DNA of 64,000 nt from Capitella teleta (taxonomy: Eukaryota; Annelida; Polychaeta; Capitellidae): assembly GCA_000328365.1 (NCBI GenBank), contig KB298735.1, positions 168,261 through 232,260 on the forward strand, in the 5' to 3' direction. The notes under the pieces were generated by a model. That model saw nothing but the letters and a program-made list of their open reading frames with translations, ran no database searches and was not told where the DNA came from. Below, piece by piece: positions 56,105-64,000 of this stretch. Every line of letters starts with the position of its first letter. Position 1 is the first letter of the stretch. Position numbers and translations under genes: made by a program.

Positions 56105-56280
56105 CTGGGGGGCTCACTGATCCGTGGGATCGACGCAAGGCCCAGCGAACCCTTTCCTTCTGTCCTTTCAATTTCATTGATCTCAGTTTTGCCTCCTGCG
56201 TCGATGTCAGAACAAAAGGATTCCATTGATTGCTGTTCGGCGCATCGTTCAACAAAGTTAGGAGCTGTGCGCTGCTGTCT
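56105..56280 (-). CDS. Candidate upstream exon of the 51029 gene
   Basis: A 176-nt unit with acceptor TTCCACAG and donor CCAG|GTAAGC, fully open at phase 2 in and phase 1 out: 58 residues including LLTLLNDAPNSNQWNPFVLT, TQEAKLRSMKLKGQKERVRW and SHGSVSPP. The stretch from TQEAK to RRS looks like a basic helix. Its style (basic, low-order, Ser-Pro-rich end) resembles the N-terminal part of the 51029 protein, but the phases do not allow direct joining, so at least one exon is missing or it is a separate gene. Confidence 0.4.
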
Positions 56281-57159
56281 CTGTGGAATCAGATAGTACT
56301 TGAATTCTCAGTGGAAAGAAACTCTGGCCCCGTATTTATTATCTGATGTCCCCTGCAGGTAACCATATAATGAATTTCATATATTCAGCGTAATAAAATT
56401 GCAAAATTGATAATCGCTATTTTTATTCATATTCATGCATGATATGCTTTTGGTGTCTCTCTTGTGAAGGGGGGGGTGCCTGGGTAGATTATACTGACCA
56501 GGTGCTTCCCTAAGAACGGGAGCCAATAATGTTTGAATCTGAACTTCTGAAGAGGGACACGGTGACGGAGGAGGCAGGCGAGCGTGGAGGTTCTGAATGG
56601 AGGTGCTTGTCCTCGGCCATGAATGGATCTGCCAATCTGCTCTGTGCGTTGCCAGGAGACCGAACCTCAACACATACAACCCGTGCACTAGTGCTCACCG
56701 CGACACTGCCACGCAATCATGCTGCGCAAAGTCAACATTCGATGATCTATATTTCATAACATCCATTCGTGTGGAATGTTGCATGCAATAACATATATGT
56801 ACATAATACATATGATATTAATCATGCTGTACACTGTATCTCTATTACATTCTAGCGTAGTGGACCGACATCGTTCACAGGCGGCGCCACTGCGCTCGCT
56901 GTATCACAATCTCCTAAGTGGAAAGCGCCGTTTGTCAGATCTCTGTGTTATTCATTTACGATTGAAGTTTGAAACCGATTTGGAACACAGAACATATAAT
57001 TATGTGGAATGATTTAATATATAATATATTTTATAAATTTGTGTTAATAAATAAGAACAATTTATGAGGCATTGGAGCTCAAACAATCCGTGCTTGGTCA
57101 TCGTTACCGCAGTGTTCCAGCGGGCGTCAGTTGGTCGGGCTGACGTACTCCACACTCTG
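56281..57159. other. Stretch without a recognised gene
   Basis: Short overlapping frames on both strands near 56.4-56.8 kb look accidental. A small GGCGGCGCCACTGCGC patch lies near 56880. Nothing else is supported. Confidence 0.4.
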
Positions 57160-57208
57160 GGTATATCATAACGCACTCCACACTTTGTGTATATCATAAC
57201 GCACTGCA
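57160..57208 (-). repeat. Two-unit tandem of a GTGCGTTATGATATAC motif
   Basis: On the minus strand two units of about 28 bp start GTGCGTTATGATATAC and end AGTGTGGA, with a worn third start (GTACGTCAG). The core is the one that recurs across the window. Confidence 0.7.
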
Positions 57209-57223
57209 CATGCCTTGCTTTCT

Positions 57224-58066
57224 GCAGCGAGCGGAATTGGCGATGAAATGATGTCCTGTAGAAATCAACAGGTTTCACACACAAAGTAGTGACGTCACAT
57301 AATGAATATTCATTATTCAAATTACCTGCATATCAACTTCCGTTTTCCGCTGATTCAAAATTTCAGTTTGTGCTCACATCGGCGACTCTGACTTGGTTCT
57401 TCTACACTTCTTGTATTTTCTGACTTACTCCTTTTGGAAATGATCTATTCCTCTGGGAATCACCGATTCTTGTGAAATGGCTCTTATTCGACGCGCGAGA
57501 GAAAGCATCTGGAAGGTGGGCGAATTTATTTCATGTTATTTTTATTTATAATTATATACATATTTTTTTTTTTTTCGTGATTTATTCATTTGCTTTCTTT
57601 ATTGTCTATGGAGGAGGGAGGGGGTGTGGGGTGCTGAAGCATAGGCACTATAATATTCCATGAATGATTATGAACTGAACTGAAGAATTACAATAAGTTT
57701 ATTTATATATATATATATTACTATTATTACCTAGTAACTTGAAAAATAATGACCCTAATTTTATAAATAACAAATGCTAAAATTGTAATGTGAAACATTT
57801 CATGATTGATCACAGGATGCAGGAGTGGAATTTGACGTCCATCCTCTAGCTCAGCCAACTGGAGGAAGAGACAGTGGAGCAAGTATTAACATCAATTGAG
57901 CCATCGTCCCCCGCTCATCCACCAAAGTTGTCATTTGTGCAAATGGTCAGAGGAAAGACACGATGAAGCAGGTGAGCAGCAACTAGTACCCACTCGCATA
58001 CATTGATTTCTCTCCATGTCTTTCAGGTGGGTGGTCACTCGCATGCTGATGAGAACAGCACTCCAG
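57224..58066 (+). repeat. Left arm of a large inverted duplication
   Basis: From GCAGCGAGCGGAATTGGCG at 57224 to GCATGCTGATGAGAACA near 58066 this matches the reverse complement of 59613-58883, with small indels. It covers a 5' flank (GACGTCAC, ATGAATATTCATTATTC), two small exons, the intron between them, a 3' part and a further intron-like piece (AAGCAG|GTGAGC...TTTCAG|GTGGGT). Flank and exon are about equally similar. Confidence 0.85.
57477..57899 (+). CDS. Tiny two-exon gene in the left arm
   Basis: Exons 57477-57515 and 57816-57899 join at phase 0 to 40 residues, MALIRRARESIWK then DAGVEFDVHPLAQ, a Gly-Arg-Asp-Ser run and ININ. The right-arm copy gives an aligned 46-residue product. Alignment of the arms shows the left copy has a stop where the right one stays open just upstream, so the original protein probably began further 5' and the left copy is shortened. 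The basic helix of exon 1 and the acidic-to-Ser/Gly tail could be a cytoplasmic tail of a membrane protein whose other exons are lost. I do not recognise it; it may be a relic. Confidence 0.35.
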
Positions 58067-58580
58067 TTCACCAGAGTAAAACGGAGATTAATTTCATTTC
58101 CACGAACGAACTTTGATTTAACGTTTGTTTCTGGCTTATGTATGTTTGCAAGCACTATTAAACTTTAGTACGCTTTTATCTTGTGTTTTTCTTCTCAGCA
58201 ATCAATGCAAGTCTATTCATTTTGCCATTGCGGAAAAAAAGCTATACAAAATTTTACGAATATACCATTTTCATTTTATTTCATTATAAAATATCCAATA
58301 TCCAAATATAATTATACTATAGAAACAGGATGAAATAGAATTAATATGTAAGGCTGGATTACATTTAATTTACCAAATAAATGGAAACAAGAGTATTTAT
58401 TTAATTAAATGAGACAAGACTAAATTGATCACTCCTCTGACGCCATTTGTGGGTGATATACTGTTTGCCTTCATATATTATTGCGATCCCTCACGGTGAT
58501 GAGCATGTTTCTGAAAAAGATAAAAACTTAATCTTAATACATGCTTCACTATTCTTCATACCTGGTGGCTTGGCAGTGAA

Positions 58581-58818
58581 GAGGCAATCAAGAATGACTA
58601 TATGCCCCGAGGCAATCAAGGATGACTAGATATCCAGAGGAAATCGAGGATGACTAGATGTCCAGAGGAAATTGAAGATGACTAGATGTCCAGGGGAAAT
58701 AGAGGATGACTAGATGTCCAGAGGCAATCAAGTATGACTAGATGCCCCGAGGCAATCAAGGATGAATAGATGTCCAGAGGCAATCAAGGATGACTAGATG
58801 TCCAGAGGCAATCAAGGA
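58581..58818. repeat. 28-bp minisatellite, about 8.5 units
   Basis: Consensus GAGGCAATCAAGGATGACTA plus GATGTCCA, with units differing at a few positions (GAGGAAAT, GCCCC for GTCCA). It lies in the spacer of the inverted duplication. The 28-bp period and regular stops rule out a coding repeat, and there are no spacers as in CRISPR. Confidence 0.95.
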
Positions 58819-59040
58819 GGCACTCTTGTTGGTAAGGTTTTTGTTAGAAAGTCTTTTGGTGTTTTTCTTTTAACGCTCTTTTTGTTCCCATCTGCATACG
58901 AGTGATCACTAACCTGAATGAGAGGGAGAGAAATCAGTGTATATGAGTGGATATTAATTGCTGCTCACCTGCTTCATCATGTCTTTCCTCTGCCTACTTG
59001 AGCAAATTATAGTTTTGGTGAATGGGCGAGAGACGATGGC

Positions 59041-59331
59041 TCAACCGCTGTTAATACTTGCTCCACTGCCTCTTCCTCCGGTTGACTGAGCTGAAGAATG
59101 GACGTCAAACTCCACTCCTGCATCCTGTGATCCATCATCTAATAAAGGNNNNNNNNNNNNNNNNNNNNNNNNNNNNNNNNNNNNNNNNNNNNNNNNNNTA
59201 AAAAAATATAAATCATGAGAAAATAAATAAAAATTATATAAAAATAACTTTAAACAGGAAATAAATTCACCCACCTTCCAGATTCTTTCTCTCACGCGCC
59301 GAATAAGAGCCTTTTCGAAGAAGGAATCCAT
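59041..59331 (-). CDS. Tiny two-exon gene in the right arm
   Basis: Exons 59331-59275 and 59124-59041 join at phase 0 to 46 residues, MDSFFEKALIRRVRERIWK then DAGVEFDVHSSAQ, a Gly-Arg-Gly-Ser-Gly run and INSG. The frame stays open upstream of the ATG (IWKSSIPLKF), so more 5' coding sequence is possible. The gap of unknown true size lies in the intron. Function unknown. Confidence 0.4.
   Translation of the reverse strand: MDSFFEKALIRRVRERIWKVGEFISCLKLFLYNFYLFSHDLYFFXXXXXXXXXXXXXXXXXPLLDDGSQDAGVEFDVHSSAQSTGGRGSGASINSG
59149..59198. other. Assembly gap (50 N)
   Basis: Fifty N bases; the round number suggests a placeholder rather than a measured length. It lies inside a long inverted repeat, a usual cause of assembly breaks. 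Confidence 0.99.
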
Positions 59332-59613
59332 GAATTTCAGAGGAATAGATGATTTCCAAATGGAGTGATAAAACAGCAAGAACCTTAGTAATTAAAAAAA
59401 TATAAGAAGTGTAGAAGAACCAAATCAGAGTCGAAGATGTACAGACGATGTGAGCACAAACTGAAATTTTGAATCAGCGGAAAACGGAAGTTGATCCTGT
59501 TGATATGCAGGTAATTTGAATAATGAATATTCATAATGTGACGTCACTACTTTGTGTGTAAAACCTGTTGATTTCTACAGGACATCGATTCATCGCCAAT
59601 TCCGCTCGCTGCT

Positions 59614-61289
59614 TGCTTTCTGAAGACGCCTGTTGCGCATGTGCACTGTGCAGCTAAACTGTGATGTCGCTTGATTCGTGTCACATTCTTCCACGCAACC
59701 AGGGTCAAATCATTGTCTAACGAGCAGACGACGCCACAGCACCAGTGGCAGCGGCCAACTGAGTGTTACACAATGGGGTCAAATGTCTGGATCGGGTGCT
59801 CAATGAAGATCTATATATCTGATTTTCTTTATTAGATTGTTTCCCTGCCCCCCCTCTAGCTCTCTCTTTAGGGCCTATACTATTCCCCCACCCTTTCGCA
59901 TAGCTGTACATACATATTATAATAACGTAATATGACTCTTTGCATTATATAGACACTGTTTGTGGTTCATTTCAATATTTTGTACTAAAGAAATAATTGT
60001 TATTCCATTTATTAACCCAATAACCGATCTGTGTCAATTTCGAGTTCCACAGTCATCTGTTTGCACATTAATTGGACTCGTCTGTCTAAGACAAACAATT
60101 ACTGAACGGCTTACCTTATATCGAATGTGTGTACCAAGTGTATATATTTACGCAGCTGATTGGTCGTCGAATCATGTGTTATTGTATTAATTAGCTCGGT
60201 CTCAGCGAGATAGTTTTCCAGTCTACGAAATCGACAAAGTACATTTGCTGAATCAGCATTCCATTTTCATCCATTTCCATCTCATGATTGTGTTATAAAA
60301 GCAAATGACACATCATATCATAATGGGATTTGTATCATTGCTGATTACACAGGTGACGAATGGCTTCATAAAATAATAAGATTGCTACATTATAATCGCG
60401 AACATGGAATTCATGATAATTGGTATGATTGCCTCAGTCGCCAGAGAAGGTTATGTAACGTTTAATTACCTGTCTGTCTGAGCCCAGCATATCACGTCAG
60501 GAGTCCGTTAAGTTCGTAAAGCACTCATTGGCCATTGGACAAGCATATAATTATGACGGCACCACCACCAGTCCGAGGGGTCAAGTGAGTGCTCTTCGGT
60601 GTTGGTTTGTACTCGGCATGTTTTCTTGTAAGGTAGGAAACGGTTCTGGGAATTGATTAAATTGAACAAGGTATAAAATGGTACTTTGAATGATTTAATT
60701 ACAGTCACACAGATGGTTGAAATGAAGAACTGGACAAAAATTTAATAATAGATACACATTCAAAATGAAAGCTTCAAGCTCAATGAATTCTTGCATTAGA
60801 TCTAAAATATTTCGGACAATTTTGTCACAGATTTTAACAAAACCTGAGATAATTATTAAGATTTATCTAAAAGAGCAAGATGGGCTAAAAGAACCATATT
60901 AAAACCAATGAAAGCACAATATTATTACACATTTATATCACATAGCTGGGTACTTGGGTACTTAAAAAAAGAAGGCATACTGTAGCACACAAAAGATTGA
61001 GCAGAATAATTTCAGATCTTAACTTTTTACGCGTTGCATTCTTGAAGCCTGCAAAATTGAGCCGATTTCTGCATTAGGTTTAATTAAATTGATATTCAAG
61101 CTTGTTACTTTCTACATATCTATCAGTAAATTGTCCCCCTACGGTCATTCAGCTGATTCCCGTTGGGCAACAATGCTCTAACCGGGGTTGAAATAAAAAT
61201 ACTACTATAATCACAGTACTTGAGCACATTACATAACATAAAATATAAAACACTAAGTTTATCCAGGGCTAAGTATACACTTGATCAGA
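59614..61289. other. Intergenic stretch without a recognised gene
   Basis: AT-rich with no supported gene; its right end should contain the serpin 3' UTR. No clear AATAAA on the minus strand was found close to the serpin stop. Confidence 0.45.
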
Positions 61290-62606
61290 CTAACTGGACA
61301 GATTAGGTCGCACGACACGGCCGGTCAAGATGACAGCACCTGAGCGGTCATCCATTATGATATAGATGAACGGATGGTCAGCTCTGAATGTCTTTAGTTT
61401 GCCAGGTTTGCTGCTGGTGCTCGCGCTGTCTTCCGGATCAGATGACAGTGACGTCACCGGGCTATCCGGAGTGGAAGACGGACCGGGACTGTCGGCCGGA
61501 TCTCCCTCGTCCACCTCCACGTCTACGTAGTGATAGATTTTGGATAGAAACAAATCTCTGGTTCCGTCAATCCCGGAAAGATCCGCTTTTCCTTGGCCAA
61601 AAATTGCCCTCAGTCCCAATTTCTGTAAGATTTCTCCAGAGAGGTTTCCCATCTGGAGGTGGAATTTGGGCAGGTAAATGTCGACGGTGTGCTTCTTAAG
61701 AGAGCTGAGGGCGTTCTCAAAGTGCTCCCGCTTCAGTTTTTCTTCAGTTTTTCTCCATCCTTCAACTTTCTTTGGTAGCAATATCAGCAATTTCATGTAT
61801 TTGTTTGTCATAGGCAACTGCAGTATGCTGCACTCCAATTTGGAACTTGTGCAGTATTTGAAGACACCTTGCGTGTGCATGGTAGGCACAACCAGGGTCT
61901 CCTTCATCATCAGATTGAACGGCAGATCCTCAGTTTCATTTTTGTCGAATGGACGCAAGAAGTGGACTTTGAAGTACATCGCGCTCAAAAGAAGAATGGA
62001 GATGTCCCGGTCGACGATCCCCATGGGAGGAACCACGTCTTTGATCTTCCCTCTGGTCCTTTCATCTACCCACTGGTTGATTTCCTTCCTAGCGAGGTCT
62101 GGTCGGTTCTCAAAGTCCACCCTTTTGAATCTGGAGATCTCAAACTCCTGACACAAATCCTCGTACACTGGCAAGGCACAACATTGCTCAGGGACAAATA
62201 GGCGTACAGCTGCTTCGTTGTCGCAGCCTTTCGGCAATGTTGACCTCAAAATATCCCAATGAATAGCTGCAAACGCTGGCAGGAGATGGACATCTTCAAC
62301 CTCGCTGGTTGTCAGAGCTTGTTGAAGCTCCTGTAGAGTCACTCCTCTTGACCCCACGTAAAGAATCCCCAGCCCGAGGGATATTCCCAGAGGGGTGTAG
62401 GCGAGGTTTCCCGGTTTCTTCCCGTCCCTGGCTGCTTCTTGGAAGAATTGCAGAGCGAACTTGTTGTGTGCCCGGCAGAGGTGCATGAGGTGCGTCCTCG
62501 TCGTTTGGACGGACTCCCTGGGCGGGTGGTCTGGCCCGTGGTGGGCGTGATGGGCATGGTGGGCATGGTGGGCGTGTTTGCCATCAGACGACACCGTCGA
62601 TCCCAT
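61290..62606 (-). CDS. Serpin with a His-rich N-terminus and an extended reactive loop
   Basis: Serpin fold of 438 residues in one coding exon. ATG at 62606 was chosen because an acceptor (TTACTTCGCAG) lies just upstream with the exon starting at 62612, which makes the longer open frame intronic. The N-terminus is MGSTVSSDGK: no signal peptide, but Gly2 and Ser6 fit N-myristoylation. A His-Ala repeat follows (residues 11-22). Serpin landmarks are YTPLGISLGLGILYVG, TRGKIKDVVPP, LLLSAMYFKVHFLRPF and the C-terminal signature FRADHPFIYII. The hinge reads VDEGDPADSPG, with Asp and Pro where inhibitory serpins carry small residues, and the loop is about 16 residues longer than usual and rich in Ser, Pro and Asp. 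It is therefore probably non-inhibitory, or has an altered mechanism, and intracellular. A non-coding first exon must lie upstream. Confidence 0.88.
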   Translation of the reverse strand: MGSTVSSDGKHAHHAHHAHHAHHGPDHPPRESVQTTRTHLMHLCRAHNKFALQFFQEAARDGKKPGNLAYTPLGISLGLGILYVGSRGVTLQELQQALTTSEVEDVHLLPAFAAIHWDILRSTLPKGCDNEAAVRLFVPEQCCALPVYEDLCQEFEISRFKRVDFENRPDLARKEINQWVDERTRGKIKDVVPPMGIVDRDISILLLSAMYFKVHFLRPFDKNETEDLPFNLMMKETLVVPTMHTQGVFKYCTSSKLECSILQLPMTNKYMKLLILLPKKVEGWRKTEEKLKREHFENALSSLKKHTVDIYLPKFHLQMGNLSGEILQKLGLRAIFGQGKADLSGIDGTRDLFLSKIYHYVDVEVDEGDPADSPGPSSTPDSPVTSLSSDPEDSASTSSKPGKLKTFRADHPFIYIIMDDRSGAVILTGRVVRPNLSS

Positions 62607-62612
62607 CGTGAT

Positions 62613-63404
62613 CTGCGAAGTAAACGAAGCAGCGTCAGCTTTGATTGCCCAACAGCGCAGCCGCAGCAGCTGCGAGTGCTGAGTAACATAGCGTGCAACC
62701 ACACCTTATGCATGCATTTAGTACCTTCAGTGGTGCACGTTGCATACGCGGCTACTAATATCAGCGATCAATTGTGATACGATGATATATCGCTGATGGT
62801 GACGTCTCTGTATACAGCACCGCAGACAAGTGCCCGTAGCGGTCATGATGCGAATGGCATTAAGCCTTAATTTCATTTGCGGCGTATTAAAGAGGCCTGC
62901 CCATCACAGGGCTGAATGCAAGCGGGGACGGTGTCCAATAACGGCCGCTGATCGATCGGCCGTCGTGCATGGGACGAAGGAGGACCAGATAAAAGGGGCG
63001 AGGGGGCCGAACTGGGGCTGTGGGCCAAGTGATAGGACGAAATTGGGAAAATTGAAGCAAAGGGCTGAATGGGATCCACGCAGGAAACATTATTGCCATT
63101 TCTGAATCCTGTTATCTATATTTGTATGCTTATACACCTGAACACACGAAGTCACAAAATGGGATGAATAAGAACAGACAGAATTATGGCAGCGGAATGA
63201 CGCATTCGGATGATTAGGGTGAGGTAAGATGGATATTTCAAACAACAAGAAATAGGTCTATAGCCTTGAATGCGTGCATAAATATAAGATGGATCTATCA
63301 TCATGACATGTATACGCACACACGACGATGCAATAGCAGACAGACTGTGACATATTTAGAAGGACAACAAACAAGCAGATGCACGACAGCGCCGCAAGGT
63401 GATT
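62613..63404. other. Serpin 5' flank
   Basis: Should contain the serpin leader intron, first exon and promoter. A GC-rich segment near 62930-63020 (AACGGCCGCTGATCG, then GGGGCGAGGGGGCC) is a candidate start region. Overlapping frames on both strands there have no domain. Confidence 0.35.
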
Positions 63405-63601
63405 CGGTTCACACGGCTCCACCTATGGGTGAGAAGAGATACCTCTGGTCTTATGAATACACACCCCAAATGGCATTCACCCACAATGCAACCAAATACA
63501 ACAGACAAACCTCCACACTGATTGGGATTCGATCCCGGGACCTCTCGGGCTTGTTAGCCTATGCTTAGCCCGTCCTACCGACTAAGCTATAGTCACGCTC
63601 G
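63405..63601 (-). repeat. tRNA-derived SINE of a second type
   Basis: On the minus strand, an A box TATAGCTTAGTCGGTAGG and a B box GGGATCGAATCCC near 63530 form a tRNA-like head, followed by an unrelated body (GGTTGCATTGTGGGTGAATG) and AGGTGGAGCCGTGTGAACC. The GGTGGAGCCGT block is shared with the tail of SINE copies 1 and 2, though head and body differ. The anticodon arm is too irregular for a true tRNA. Confidence 0.75.
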
Positions 63602-64000
63602 TTTGCTGCGGGATCAACGCAGGAAAGGGGAAAAAAAGAGGCCATATGCCCACCCAGCAAGGCTCCTCCGTGTAATAACCCTTAATGCGCGGGTAGACAG
63701 ACAGTGACGTACATAGATGTACAATTACAGACGGACAGTGATGCAATACAAATAGAGAGGGCAGAGAGAAGAGCATGTGTGCCTGGCCAGCCAGACAGCA
63801 TGGACTGCAGTGATATACAGAAGCTGAGAAAATCGCGTAAGGCGAAGAGACGAAGGCATCAGATGAGGCGCTGGATGGATGGAGCCCATGGGACCAACGC
63901 CTTTATCTTATTGTGCACCGCCGCGCTGAATGCTGACTATGCTTATTAATGACAGCATGGAGTTAATCAACGGGCTTGATCTATTATGAATGGGATCGGA
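63602..64000. other. Right edge without a recognised gene
   Basis: A short plus-strand frame at 63704-63949 is basic but has no domain, conservation clue or splice context. Confidence 0.4.

Larger units (their letters stand above)
58883..59613 (-). repeat. Right arm of the inverted duplication
   Basis: Reverse-complement partner of 57224-58066, interrupted by a 50-N assembly gap at 59149-59198 in the intron between its two small exons. It has insertions relative to the left arm (for example CTGTACATCTTC near 59437 and AGGATC in the 5' flank). Confidence 0.85.

Noticed and set aside
56377-56791. Overlapping frames on both strands
   Set aside because: Four frames of similar length overlap in a moderately GC-rich patch; none shows codon bias or a domain.
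58581-58818. Regular 28-bp repeats considered as CRISPR
   Set aside because: Units are directly joined with no spacers, and the genome is eukaryotic.
59041-59379. 112-residue frame running through the N gap
   Set aside because: The frame is continuous only because N bases are translated; the two ends are separate exons with splice sites.
62609-62702. Upstream extension of the serpin frame to an ATG at 62702
   Set aside because: The extension runs through a consensus acceptor (TTACTTCGCAG), so it is more likely intron; the added residues match nothing known in serpins.

Overview
The window reads as nuclear DNA of an invertebrate animal. It is AT-rich, has small GT-AG exons in long introns, tRNA-derived SINEs, worn LINE pieces, many microsatellites and one 50-N assembly gap. 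The gene content (a seven-cadherin-repeat protocadherin whose ectodomain is one exon, SLC3A1/maltase-like glycosidases, a CCDC169 orthologue, a clade-type serpin) fits a marine invertebrate, most likely a deuterostome such as an echinoderm, hemichordate or amphioxus. A lophotrochozoan is not excluded. The species cannot be named from the sequence.

Layout. 0-5 kb: a possible LTR-retrotransposon gag-like fossil at the left edge, one SINE and a long AAAT microsatellite. 5.4-13.6 kb: two tandem minus-strand genes for membrane-anchored GH13 alpha-glucosidases, each with 11 exons at matching phases. 14.9-20.4 kb: a minus-strand protocadherin with a 2.6-kb exon plus three cytoplasmic exons. 20.4-32.5 kb: a gene-poor stretch upstream of the protocadherin, with a tRNA-Asn, a tRNA-Ala, a CRE/NRF1/ETS-like cluster, an RFX X-box and a CpG-rich patch. 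33.0-37.0 kb: a plus-strand CCDC169 orthologue with a duplicated second exon. 38.4-42.4 kb: a secreted leucine-rich-repeat protein, a broken cytochrome P450 copy and an orphan LRR exon. 43.0-43.7 kb: a two-exon gene for a small basic protein. 45.7-46.2 kb: an inverted fragment of CCDC169 intron 6 and exon 7 with a SINE inserted in it. 47.7-50.4 kb: LINE and SINE remnants and possible terminal exons of an unknown gene. 51.0-56.3 kb: a minus-strand disordered protein of unknown function. 57.2-59.6 kb: a large imperfect inverted duplication carrying a tiny two-exon gene in each arm. 61.3-62.6 kb: a minus-strand serpin with a His-rich, possibly myristoylated N-terminus. 63.4-63.6 kb: another SINE.

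The genes do not form one pathway. The clearest functional unit is the maltase pair, a tandem duplication that kept the catalytic triad in both copies. Strongest points for a second look: the CCDC169 exon pair, forced by phase to be mutually exclusive although one copy carries an in-frame TGA; the CCDC169 fragment that shows the state before a (TTA)n expansion; a GC-AG intron in one maltase gene only; the unusual serpin; the inverted duplication; and a dispersed GTGCGTTATGA motif. All gene models were spliced by eye from splice consensus, phase and homology recalled from known families; no search was run.
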